DNA of 41,510 nt, from positions 1 to 41,510 of IMG/VR virus record IMGVR_UViG_3300028044_000021. The stretch is one strand, 5' to 3'. Every line of letters starts with the position of its first letter. Within the stretch, counting starts at the first letter, position 1. The notes under the pieces were generated by a model, which was not told the origin of the DNA, did not search any database, and saw only the letters and a list, made by a program, of their open reading frames with translations. This DNA is from a virus. A program made the translations under genes and the position numbers. Below are positions 29,289 through 36,567 of the stretch, piece after piece.

Positions 29289-29684
29289 TTATTCCTTGTT
29301 GCAAATATAAAACCAAACCAAATCATTGTATTCGACCGCCAAAGTAATCAGAGCAGCATATCTTTCATCAAAGTGCATGGCAACATAACAACTCTTACCA
29401 TCAGAATCTTTACACAACCATCTTGATGTTCCAACAGACGCATCGACAGCGTTAACCACATGGTAATTCTGAGTTGTTTTACTATAAATAACAACCTTAG
29501 TTTGGTGAAGTTCAACCAAGATGTTGACCTCCTTACTGTCAATAATCCACTCTGTGACTGGACTGTTTTCATCTTGTCTTACACCCATTGAAGCGTTTTG
29601 TGCTCTGAGGTAAGTAATCTTAGTTTCCTGAGAAAATAAACTTGTGAAGGACACAAGCAAAAATAAAAGTAATAGTTTTTTCAT
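29289..29684 (-). CDS. Secreted hypothetical protein
   Basis: A 131-residue protein from ATG 29684, giving a clean signal peptide (MKKLLLLFLLVSFTSLFSQ). The mature part is beta-rich (ITYLRAQNASMGV, VNILVELHQTKVVIYSK) with two close Cys. No family recognised. Probably periplasmic or surface-located, like the proteins of the export run. Confidence 0.65.
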   Translation of the reverse strand: MKKLLLLFLLVSFTSLFSQETKITYLRAQNASMGVRQDENSPVTEWIIDSKEVNILVELHQTKVVIYSKTTQNYHVVNAVDASVGTSRWLCKDSDGKSCYVAMHFDERYAALITLAVEYNDLVWFYICNKE

Positions 29685-29689
29685 TATCA

Positions 29690-29697
29690 AATAAATA
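29690..29697 (-). promoter_or_regulatory. TATTTATT octamer, 5 bases before ATG 29684
   Basis: ATCTATTTATTTGATA on the coding strand precedes the secreted-protein gene. Confidence 0.4.
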
Positions 29698-29717
29698 GAT
29701 AATTGAAACCTAATAAA

Positions 29718-29742
29718 AAAACCCCACTCTTTCAAGGGGGGT
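29718..29742 (-). terminator. Terminator of the RNA-repair-like operon
   Basis: Minus strand GACCCCCCTTGAAAGAGTGGGG followed by TTTTTTTATT, 35 bases after the kinase gene. Confidence 0.65.
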
Positions 29743-29776
29743 CAAATTATTTTTTAAGCGGTCTAAGTTGTCTACT

Positions 29777-30178
29777 TTAAATTAATTTAATTTCAAACCT
29801 GTTTTTCATTTGTTCTAACTTTTCTTCAGGTACTCCATGTTCGTTGACACCACCATGGCGGTTTTCCACAATCAAGGAATGAACACGATACCCATATTTT
29901 TCAGCCAACTTGTGGTAATATTCCATTTCCCACTCTTGGGTGAAAGTGTTTGATACAACAACAGGTGAATGTTCGTAATTAAACAAAAGCTCAACTTCGT
30001 TTTGACACCACATGTGTGCAAGTTTGATTTCAGATGGGTTGAACTTATAGTTCCCTTCCCTATCAACAAAATACATGTCAGTTTCTTTGTGACAATAGTC
30101 TTTGTTCCCCACAATCATTTTAGCAATTGTTGATTTACCCGAGTTTGGTAATCCTCTCAAGAGATATAGTTCTTTCAT
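29777..30178 (-). CDS. P-loop kinase (polynucleotide-kinase-like)
   Basis: A 133-residue protein. LLRGLPNSGKSTIAKMI is a Walker A motif; KETDMYFV supplies an acidic residue after the second strand, and HSPVVVSNTFTQEWEMEYY resembles the AAA_33 (PNK/zeta-toxin-like) family, where this segment places the substrate-facing residues. Arg-rich lid is short (NRHGGVNEHGVPEEKLEQM). Many phage members phosphorylate 5'-OH ends of RNA. It follows the metallophosphoesterase gene by one base and shares a strand with the RNA ligase. Confidence 0.78.
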   Translation of the reverse strand: MKELYLLRGLPNSGKSTIAKMIVGNKDYCHKETDMYFVDREGNYKFNPSEIKLAHMWCQNEVELLFNYEHSPVVVSNTFTQEWEMEYYHKLAEKYGYRVHSLIVENRHGGVNEHGVPEEKLEQMKNRFEIKLI

Positions 30179-30179
30179 T

Positions 30180-30827
30180 TTACAGTCGTTTTTCGTGGTG
30201 GTCTTTTGGTAGGGTCAATTTTCTGTGAAGACGGTCCTTCATAATGTTACGGATTTCCTCAAAAGAAATTGGGTAAAGGTCATTTCCGTCCACACCAACA
30301 TCCATTGCTCGTCCTTCGTTGATACGAAGGTTAGGTGGAAGGTGAACATGACCATGAAGGTGAGCAACACCGTCATTCATACCATCCCAAGATGCAATCG
30401 GATAGTGCATACACACCATAGAATATTTCAGAACCTCTTTACCGATTGGTTTGCGAATATCCAAGTGAAGGTAGTCCTGACAAGATGAAAAAATATCTTG
30501 GATATCTCCTTTGTTTCGACGGATGTGATGGTCGTGGTTTCCGAAGGTCAGGTGAATGTTCTTACAAAGAATCCGACTACGAAACTCAGCGATGGATTCA
30601 AAACCGCCAAACGACCAGTCACCCAAGTGAATCAAAATATCGTCCTCACCTACCATCTCATTGATTCGGTTTACCAAAGTATCGTTCATGTGGTTTAAGG
30701 ACTTATAATCACGGGTCAGGTTTTCAGCACCCACCCAATTGGTAGTAGCACGACAAATGTTTCCGTGGTTATAGTGAGTGTCTGATGTGAAAAACAGACC
30801 TTGCCCTTTTTCCAATACAATTTTCAT
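30180..30827 (-). CDS. Calcineurin-like metallophosphoesterase
   Basis: A 215-residue protein with all metal-binding blocks: FTSDTHYNHGNI (DxH), LIHLGDWSFGG (GDxxxxG), TFGNHDHH (GNHD), VCMHYP (H) and HLHGHVH (GHxH). Phage relatives act on phosphoesters of uncertain identity. In this position, between a kinase and an RNA ligase, it may remove 2',3'-cyclic or 3' phosphates from cut RNA; that is inference. Host-type -7 element TATCTTTG lies just before the start. Confidence 0.85.
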   Translation of the reverse strand: MKIVLEKGQGLFFTSDTHYNHGNICRATTNWVGAENLTRDYKSLNHMNDTLVNRINEMVGEDDILIHLGDWSFGGFESIAEFRSRILCKNIHLTFGNHDHHIRRNKGDIQDIFSSCQDYLHLDIRKPIGKEVLKYSMVCMHYPIASWDGMNDGVAHLHGHVHLPPNLRINEGRAMDVGVDGNDLYPISFEEIRNIMKDRLHRKLTLPKDHHEKRL

Positions 30828-30848
30828 AAGACAAAGATATAAAATATT

Positions 30849-31925
30849 TTACAACTTACGAAACTCAGGTTTGATTAATTTCCAAATGATTGGTTCTACA
30901 TCCTTACCACCCAACATGGCAAATAAGATTGCTGGATGTTTAAACATTCGTGCACTTAGTGCAAAAAACTTTCGTATCCCCAATCCTTTTATTGAATCAA
31001 AGTGGTTTTGGTATTCCTCCTCAAGTTGGTTGAACTGAATAATCAATTCTTTCTCATACTCTTTGATTTTGCGGTAGAATTCATCAGGAACATGAGTTAA
31101 AATACTATCCATACTACCACCCGATGACAATACCTCCCAAACCGCAGTGGTTGAAAGATTGGTCATGACCTTGTGGAGACGAACATATTCTTCAAACTTG
31201 ATTTTCATCCTGAAGTTACCAGGTTGGAATCTAAGGACAAAACCTTCTTTATTGGTCTCGTTCTTTTCTTTCAACGACTTGTATAACTCATCAGAGAAAT
31301 TGAAATGTTGTTCGGTTTTAACCAAATCATCTTCTTCAACACCGTTAGCATGTAGAACCATCTTTGCGGTAGTCCAGTGTAGTTCGGTGTCGTCCGTTGG
31401 TTCCCATTTCCAACTCTCATTCAAAACCACGGATAAGAACACAATTTTTTCTTCATCGTATCGAACAACAATTCGATTCGCTTCATAAATTATCTCCACT
31501 AAGTAGGCATATTCTTTTGACCATGAAGCCAAAAAATACTTTGATTTAACAATCTCAAGACCTTTGATTGCTTGTTCAGAAGCAAATGAACCACGGGTTG
31601 CCATAATCCATTGGTCTTCGTAGTTGAACAAAATACCCAAAGACCCATCCATCTTTTCTTGGATGTAAACATAATCGCCCTTGGAAGGGATTACTTCCTT
31701 ACCAATAACCTCCTCGTAGTTAAAGAATTTTTTAAAGGGGCGAACCAATATTTTACCAGTGGTATTCTCAGTTATAAGACCTCTACATTGCACCGTAACC
31801 TCGTCCCACAACCCTTCGTACTGAACTTTCTCGGTGTAGTTCCATATAGTCAATGGAAGGGTGGGATGAGTTTGTTTGTACAACAACCCATCTTCATAAT
31901 AACGATTAAGCGTCTCAATAGTCAT
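30849..31925 (-). CDS. RNA ligase (Rnl1-like)
   Basis: A 358-residue protein. Lys91 in YIQEKMDGSLGILF is the motif I nucleophile (KxDGS). Upstream RPFKKFFNYEE is typical of T4 Rnl1 relatives. Later motifs are visible: MATRGSF (III-like), KEGFVLRF (IV) and MKIKFEEYVRLHK (V). It joins RNA 3'-OH and 5'-phosphate ends, in T4 to repair tRNA cut by host anticodon nucleases. First gene of the apparent repair operon; TATGTTTG lies just before its start. A tRNA is encoded 3.6 kb away. Confidence 0.88.
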   Translation of the reverse strand: MTIETLNRYYEDGLLYKQTHPTLPLTIWNYTEKVQYEGLWDEVTVQCRGLITENTTGKILVRPFKKFFNYEEVIGKEVIPSKGDYVYIQEKMDGSLGILFNYEDQWIMATRGSFASEQAIKGLEIVKSKYFLASWSKEYAYLVEIIYEANRIVVRYDEEKIVFLSVVLNESWKWEPTDDTELHWTTAKMVLHANGVEEDDLVKTEQHFNFSDELYKSLKEKNETNKEGFVLRFQPGNFRMKIKFEEYVRLHKVMTNLSTTAVWEVLSSGGSMDSILTHVPDEFYRKIKEYEKELIIQFNQLEEEYQNHFDSIKGLGIRKFFALSARMFKHPAILFAMLGGKDVEPIIWKLIKPEFRKL

Positions 31926-31938
31926 TTAACAAACATAA

Positions 31939-32559
31939 TCAATTTAAACTATTTGGAATATACAAAATCGTCGGATTTTTTTTCTGAACATCTACCTCAG
32001 GATAACGCTCTTTAAACTTTTGTAGATTAAAGGGTGAGGCAATAATATGAAACCCAACCCTAGTTGGGATGAAAGTCATCTCAACTTCTTTACCAGTTTC
32101 ACTTTGCAGTTCACTAATATACCGACGCATTTCTTTATAAAAAGGTGCATGAGCAAAACCATCAATTGATATTCCATCGATATCGATAACCCATCGCTTT
32201 TCCAAAGTTTTCAATTGACCCACAACAGAATCAAATAAATGTTGCTGGCGATGCTGACCGTTACGAATACGCTCAGCCAAAGCAACTAACATGTTCAACG
32301 ACACATCGTGGTGACTTTGCTTTTGAACATGAATGTATGCCCTGGCTTTGAACATCTCACAAAGTTCTTTAATCTCTTCATACCTCTTTTCGAGATACTC
32401 AACACTTTCAATACAGTAGGTCTTTATCGTTCTAACTGATTGATGATTTGACTTATCAGTGGTTTGGTCTTTCTTACGCTTCAAAACATAAAGCATGTAA
32501 AAGTCCCCCTCCTTTTCGAAGTTAAGCAGAGACTTGATTTGATGTAGGTTGTCAATCAT
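31939..32559 (-). CDS. Hypothetical protein, possibly primase/polymerase-like
   Basis: A 206-residue protein. It has KRWVIDIDGISIDGF, then MTFIPTRVGFHIIASPFNLQKF and a terminal TILYIPNS. This order (acidic D-x-D strand, then a strand with G-x-H) faintly resembles archaeo-eukaryotic primase-type folds seen in phage proteins, but I would not assign it. Own host-type -7 element (TATCTTTG at 32564-32571). Confidence 0.6.
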   Translation of the reverse strand: MIDNLHQIKSLLNFEKEGDFYMLYVLKRKKDQTTDKSNHQSVRTIKTYCIESVEYLEKRYEEIKELCEMFKARAYIHVQKQSHHDVSLNMLVALAERIRNGQHRQQHLFDSVVGQLKTLEKRWVIDIDGISIDGFAHAPFYKEMRRYISELQSETGKEVEMTFIPTRVGFHIIASPFNLQKFKERYPEVDVQKKNPTILYIPNSLN

Positions 32560-32589
32560 ATAAACAAAGATACTAAAAAGTTTCGAAAT

Positions 32590-32626
32590 AAAAAAACCCC
32601 CACCTTTACAGATAGAGGTCTCTCAT
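32590..32626 (-). terminator. Weak terminator before the gene at 32559
   Basis: Minus strand GACCTCTATCTGTAAAGGTGGGGG then TTTTTTT. The stem is imperfect but the GTGGGGGTTTTTT end is shared with the other terminators. Confidence 0.5.
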
Positions 32627-32643
32627 GAAATTAAAAACTCAAC

Positions 32644-32964
32644 TTATTCGATTTCGCTAATGTGGGTTAATTCTTTGGGACATTCCACCGACTGTAAAAG
32701 CCCGATGTAAAGGGGGATGTACTTCCGATTGATATAGTCAGCCCGTGATACGGCAAGTTGTAGGTTGTTTTCCACCACAGCTTGAACAAAACTACCACCG
32801 GGGTATCCTATGTTCCATTTGGTACAAAGTATACTTTCTGCGATGTTTAAAATGTGTTGGTATTCATCATCCGTGGGTGTGAATCCGTGGGTGAGGAACA
32901 TTTCCCGAGCACAGTAGTCTTCAACCAACTGTCGAACTGTTTCGATTTGTTGAGTTTTGGTCAT
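32644..32964 (-). CDS. Hypothetical protein
   Basis: A 106-residue mostly helical protein (MTKTQQIETVRQLVEDYCARE). No family recognised. Host-type promoter at 32992-33023 and a leader ending ACTAAAAAC, similar to the leaders of the genes at 777 and 5882. Closed by a terminator, so a single-gene unit. Confidence 0.6.
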   Translation of the reverse strand: MTKTQQIETVRQLVEDYCAREMFLTHGFTPTDDEYQHILNIAESILCTKWNIGYPGGSFVQAVVENNLQLAVSRADYINRKYIPLYIGLLQSVECPKELTHISEIE

Positions 32965-32991
32965 GTTTTTAGTTTTTATTAATCAACAAGA

Positions 32992-33023
32992 CAAACCTAC
33001 AACAAAATTTCTATTCCGCCAAA
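32992..33023 (-). promoter_or_regulatory. Bacteroidota-type promoter for the gene at 32964
   Basis: Minus strand TTTGG (33023-33019), 19 bases, then TAGGTTTG (32999-32992). It overlaps the end of the methyltransferase gene. Confidence 0.55.
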
Positions 33024-33889
33024 TCTTTTTCAAAATTAATTTTTTGTTGTTTTTTCTCATCAATAAACCCCTGAACTCTCTTTCGAGCAACTTCGGTGTA
33101 GTTGGGTGACAATTCAATTCCAATCCAACGACGGTCTAATACTTCTGCGGCGACCAAACTAGTTCCACTACCAGCAAATGGGTCCAATACAACATCATTC
33201 TTGTAAGTCAGAATTTTAATTGCTTTGGTTGGGATGTCCATTGAGAAAGTAGCTTTGGTCATACTCTTGGTATCGGCAAAATAATTCCACTGTCCAAATA
33301 CCAAGTCAATGAATTCTCTTTTTTGGTCTTCAGTATAAACCTTTTTTTGTTTGGTAACACCATTCTCATCTTCAACATCAATCCATTCGTTTGTCCATTG
33401 AGGTTTACCCTTAATTTTTTTAATGTGTTCTTTCTTGTAAGCTAAGATAACACACTCTTTCGGGTTGTAGATGTAAGGTGAACTTGGGCTCATCCAACTT
33501 CCCCATGCGGTGGTACGGCTACGGTGTGGTGACTCTTCTTCCAAATCAACGATTCCGAAGAATTTGTATCCGATTTGTTTCATAATCTGCCAAATTTCAC
33601 TAACCATAAAAATTCTTCCACCCTTATTTTGCCGATTAATTTCATAAGGAATATTCAAAGCAATCCTTCCATCATCTTTTAAAACACGGAAAGCTTCAGT
33701 CATCCACTTTTTTGTGAATTCAAAATATTCTTCGGGTGTCATATCATCATCATGTACATCGTATTCAATACCAACCCCATATGGACAACTTGTAACAATC
33801 AAATCAACACAGGATTCAGGAAGGGTTTTCATTTCTTCAATACAATCTCCATTAATTATTGTACCGATAGTGTTTTCTAAATTTCTCAT
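33011..33889 (-). CDS. DNA methyltransferase (N4-cytosine/N6-adenine, beta-type order)
   Basis: A 292-residue protein. Motif IV comes first (VDLIVTSCPYGVGIEYD) and the SAM-binding motif I last (VVLDPFAGSGTSLVAAEV), the order of beta-class enzymes. The catalytic motif is SCPY instead of the usual SPPY or DPPY. The region TTAWGSWMSPSSPYIYNP between them is usual for this group. It methylates an exocyclic amine in DNA, probably to protect phage DNA from restriction. Its first 38 bases are covered by the end of the LAGLIDADG gene. Confidence 0.88.
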   Translation of the reverse strand: MRNLENTIGTIINGDCIEEMKTLPESCVDLIVTSCPYGVGIEYDVHDDDMTPEEYFEFTKKWMTEAFRVLKDDGRIALNIPYEINRQNKGGRIFMVSEIWQIMKQIGYKFFGIVDLEEESPHRSRTTAWGSWMSPSSPYIYNPKECVILAYKKEHIKKIKGKPQWTNEWIDVEDENGVTKQKKVYTEDQKREFIDLVFGQWNYFADTKSMTKATFSMDIPTKAIKILTYKNDVVLDPFAGSGTSLVAAEVLDRRWIGIELSPNYTEVARKRVQGFIDEKKQQKINFEKDLAE

Positions 33890-34652
33890 AGTTTTGTTTT
33901 TTTCTTTCTAAACATATTTTACAATCTGAGTAAATGTAATTATAAAAATTTACATTATCCAATTTGTTTTGTATTTGTAATCTAATTTTATCATAAAGAT
34001 TTATATTAATATTATTTCTCTTTAACTCTTCAACAACAAACTTTTGAAATTTTTCAGACGCTGAGACAATACTTGTGCAGTTTTTACTTTTTGTTGGATT
34101 GAAAGTGAATGACCCATCACCATCAAAATATCCTCTAATGAAATGTCTTTTGAGATTATTTTCAATGTTAGGGGAATCAATTGTAAATGTTTTTCGTGAG
34201 TGAATACCTTGTTTTTTTATTGAGTTTACCAATTTTTGTGAGTAAATTGCTAAGTGAACCATGTGAGACTTTGAAATCCCATCCTTGTATTTTACAGAAT
34301 TATAACCCTCAACTATGAGATGATTTGATTTCAAATGTTCTCTAAAAAGTTCTAAATGTTCAACATCCTTATAAGACAATTTTAATTCGAGCGAACACCC
34401 TGAAGACCTCTCCCGAATATAACCATCCGCAAATAAAAAACCTAACCAGTATGCTTTCTCTTCGGAGTCAATTTTGTCAAAATAAGTTTCATCAACTTTA
34501 TAACGCCGATTATCCAATTCAATACCATGATTTTTCAATATTCGTCTAATTGGCGAAATTGACACACCGAAAAATTGTGAAACTTTATGAATACTTCTAA
34601 ACTCTCTGTATTTGGACAGAACTTCTTGTTCATTCAATAATAACTTCTCCAC
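33852..34652 (-). CDS. LAGLIDADG homing endonuclease with N-terminal HTH
   Basis: A 266-residue protein starting at GTG 34652. Residues 10-45 (VLSKYREFRSIHKVSQFFG) look like a helix-turn-helix. The two LAGLIDADG helices are YWLGFLFADGYI (about 70-81) and HFIRGYFDGDGSF (about 167-179), each with an acidic residue. Single-chain enzymes with two motifs cut long asymmetric sites. It overlaps the methyltransferase start by 38 bases and is not inside an intron or intein, so it is free-standing. TATTTATT lies three bases before the GTG. Confidence 0.85.
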   Translation of the reverse strand: MEKLLLNEQEVLSKYREFRSIHKVSQFFGVSISPIRRILKNHGIELDNRRYKVDETYFDKIDSEEKAYWLGFLFADGYIRERSSGCSLELKLSYKDVEHLELFREHLKSNHLIVEGYNSVKYKDGISKSHMVHLAIYSQKLVNSIKKQGIHSRKTFTIDSPNIENNLKRHFIRGYFDGDGSFTFNPTKSKNCTSIVSASEKFQKFVVEELKRNNININLYDKIRLQIQNKLDNVNFYNYIYSDCKICLERKKQNYEKFRKHYRYNN

Positions 34653-34693
34653 ACTAATAAATATGACTAAAAATCTAAAAAATTGGATTTATT

Positions 34694-34861
34694 TCATTTT
34701 CTAAGTTCATTAATTAATCCAAATACAAAAACAAGTAATATCAGTGGCCAACCAAGGACCACCAATATTATTTCAGTAAATTCAACTTCTTGTTGAGTTA
34801 CAATCATAACATAATGGAATAACATTCCAAATATCGAACCCCAAAGAAGATATAAAATCAT
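34694..34861 (-). CDS. Two-span membrane protein, 55 residues
   Basis: ATG 34861 overlaps the stop of the DUF3310 gene (ATGA). Two hydrophobic stretches: LYLLWGSIFGMLFHYVMIV and EIILVVLGWPLILLVFVFGL, joined by a short polar loop (TQQEVEF), then NELRK. Small two-TM proteins in phages can be holins or membrane-takeover proteins; nothing more can be said. Confidence 0.6.
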   Translation of the reverse strand: MILYLLWGSIFGMLFHYVMIVTQQEVEFTEIILVVLGWPLILLVFVFGLINELRK

Positions 34862-35097
34862 CGATTAGATTCCAAAAGTTGAATTTTTCTCTCTAAATAC
34901 CAAGGAGCCTTTTTCAAGTCTTGGATTTCTTTGTCAGTTCCTTTTTTACCCGCCCGAGCGATGTACTTAAAAGTATTACCGAGATGGAAATCCATCTCAA
35001 GGGCTTCAATGACTTTAATAACTTCATAAGTATTCGAGGCACCTCCGTAATGTTGAGGATGATTTACATATTCGTGGTTCGTGGTATGCTCAGACAT
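34858..35097 (-). CDS. DUF3310 family protein
   Basis: A 79-residue protein. VNHPQHYGG, then YEVIKVIEALEMDFHLGNTFKYIARAGKK and DLKKAPWYLERKI follow the DUF3310 pattern (HP.HY...E.I...F..GN..KY..R...K...DL.KA.WYL). Function unknown, common in phages and sometimes linked to nucleotide metabolism. It lies one base after the GAMT-like gene. Confidence 0.85.
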   Translation of the reverse strand: MSEHTTNHEYVNHPQHYGGASNTYEVIKVIEALEMDFHLGNTFKYIARAGKKGTDKEIQDLKKAPWYLERKIQLLESNR

Positions 35098-35098
35098 T

Positions 35099-35728
35099 TT
35101 ACTTCAGTTTTACTATAGGGCAATGATAGGTCTTCCATTCAGGATGCCAATAGAATCCTCCGTTTGCAGTTTGTTTATCTGGTCCGTCAATATGATTCAA
35201 CTCAATAGTTTCGAAGTCAATTTGACAGATAGGTGACAAAATGTCATATTCTTCTTGAGACATATGTAATCCTTTCTCGTCACCACGAGGATTATTAAAG
35301 AATGAAAGGACACCCCCCTCTTTAAGCATGTTAGGTGTATTCTTCAAGAAGTCCCAAATCTGTTCATCCCAAGTGTCGATGTAGATACCATCAAACTTAG
35401 GTAAGTATTTAAGAAACCACTGCCAGTCTCCGTGTAGAATTTTTACATTGGATTTAAGGTGCCACCCGTCATCCATCATTTTAGTAAAGACATCTAAGTG
35501 GGGTTCAATAATCCAATGTTCGGTGTTGGGATATTTTTCAATTTCAGTGTCAATAATTCCCATTCCGAATCCTACATTGAGAACTCGTCCACCATTTTGG
35601 GTAATGACCTTTGCCGCTTGTTCCATAATTGGGCGTTCCCAATCCATCATTACCGCTTGTCCTGTTTCGTCCATTAACCTACCATCTTCAGTATAGGTTA
35701 GAGTTTGTTGGATATAGGGTTTACTCAT
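35099..35728 (-). CDS. Guanidinoacetate-methyltransferase-like SAM enzyme
   Basis: A 209-residue protein. AVMMDWERPIMEQAAKVI followed by GGRVLNVGFGMGIIDTEI is the GAMT/RMT2-like start (VMM.WE.P.M...A...GG.VLE.GFGM.I). Acidic WIIEPHLDVF and DGIYIDTWDEQ are the later SAM-binding and catalytic strands. Eukaryotic relatives make creatine or methylate arginine at the delta position (Rmt2). In a phage the acceptor may be an arginine-like group on a host or phage protein; that is inference. Upstream of DUF3310 in one operon. Confidence 0.75.
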   Translation of the reverse strand: MSKPYIQQTLTYTEDGRLMDETGQAVMMDWERPIMEQAAKVITQNGGRVLNVGFGMGIIDTEIEKYPNTEHWIIEPHLDVFTKMMDDGWHLKSNVKILHGDWQWFLKYLPKFDGIYIDTWDEQIWDFLKNTPNMLKEGGVLSFFNNPRGDEKGLHMSQEEYDILSPICQIDFETIELNHIDGPDKQTANGGFYWHPEWKTYHCPIVKLK

Positions 35729-35949
35729 TATTAGAAAAATAATTTAATCTTTATAGTAATTCAAAATAAAATTTGCCCAACTTGAGGGACTTCTTTAATC
35801 TGTTTCTAACAGAAAACAAAGGTTGTGTTGTAACGGATATTCCTCGACCGAAAAATCTTATCCAAGCAGTTCCTTTGGATAAAGAAAAAGCAAAGATAGG
35901 TAAACGAAAAATTCTTAGCGAAACCGCCCAATGGTGTCTGTTCATCACC

Positions 35950-36144
35950 CTATGTAGTTTTACGAACATAATACTCCTTTCCCATCGGACTTTCTTCGAC
36001 CATATCATCCTCGATTAACTTTTTCATTACTCTGTTGGTCACATCGTATTCTTGTTTGAGAATGTAACGAGCGATGTAACTAATATGAACAGGCTGACTA
36101 AGTTTGCTCATTAGAGTCTTGAGGGTGATTTGGTCGATTTCCAT
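35950..36144 (-). CDS. Small winged-helix-like protein
   Basis: A 64-residue protein. ISYIARYILKQEYDVTNRVMKKLIEDDMVEES reads as helix-turn-helix followed by a wing (MGKEYYVRK). Probably DNA-binding. Its ATG overlaps the upstream stop by one base. Bases 35729-35949 beyond its end show no convincing gene. Confidence 0.6.
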   Translation of the reverse strand: MEIDQITLKTLMSKLSQPVHISYIARYILKQEYDVTNRVMKKLIEDDMVEESPMGKEYYVRKTT

Positions 36145-36356
36145 TAGTCTTGTTTATTGGTTTTTTTCTTCTTCTTTGGTTTTTCTTCCACAACGGGAAG
36201 TATCTGAGTTCCACGGACTTCTTTTTTCCACTCTGACTTGGGCACGAACTCCCACACCCCTGTTGAAACCTTAAGGTCAGCTTCGAAGTCCTCCACACGG
36301 ACAATATCCCCCACCTTATAGGTGTTGTTAAGTTTGGTTGATTTAATACACTTCAT
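36144..36356 (-). CDS. Hypothetical SH3-like small protein with Lys-rich tail
   Basis: A 70-residue protein. TYKVGDIVRVEDFEADLKVSTG looks like a small beta barrel (KOW/SH3-like), and the end (EEKPKKKKKTNKQD) is a basic tail. May bind nucleic acid. Operon with the winged-helix gene. Confidence 0.55.
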   Translation of the reverse strand: MKCIKSTKLNNTYKVGDIVRVEDFEADLKVSTGVWEFVPKSEWKKEVRGTQILPVVEEKPKKKKKTNKQD

Positions 36357-36364
36357 AAAAATTC

Positions 36365-36559
36365 TTATTTTATATCTTGCTTAAAGATATTAAACAATTC
36401 CACATCTGTCAAACCCATAATGTAACTTTCGTAAACTTTAAGGGTAAACTCATCATTAAAGAAAAGTGCATCGGCACTTCCAAAAAGTTTGGACACCGAT
36501 TTTTCATTAAGATACTTGATGGTTTGTTCTTTGGTTATAATCCGTTTGTTAAAAGACAT
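36365..36559 (-). CDS. Hypothetical small protein
   Basis: A 64-residue protein from ATG 36559 (MSFNKRIITKEQTIKYLNEK); an in-frame TTG two codons earlier is less likely. Helical, no family recognised. A weak host-type promoter (TTTG ... TAATATTG) lies upstream. Confidence 0.5.
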   Translation of the reverse strand: MSFNKRIITKEQTIKYLNEKSVSKLFGSADALFFNDEFTLKVYESYIMGLTDVELFNIFKQDIK

Positions 36560-36567
36560 AAACAATA

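Noticed and set aside
35729-35949. Overlapping frames on both strands (plus from TTG 35773; minus to 35751)
   Set aside because: Neither has an ATG or a clear start signal, and both run into the winged-helix gene. The plus frame has plausible codons for about 45 residues, so a gene remnant is possible but not supported.
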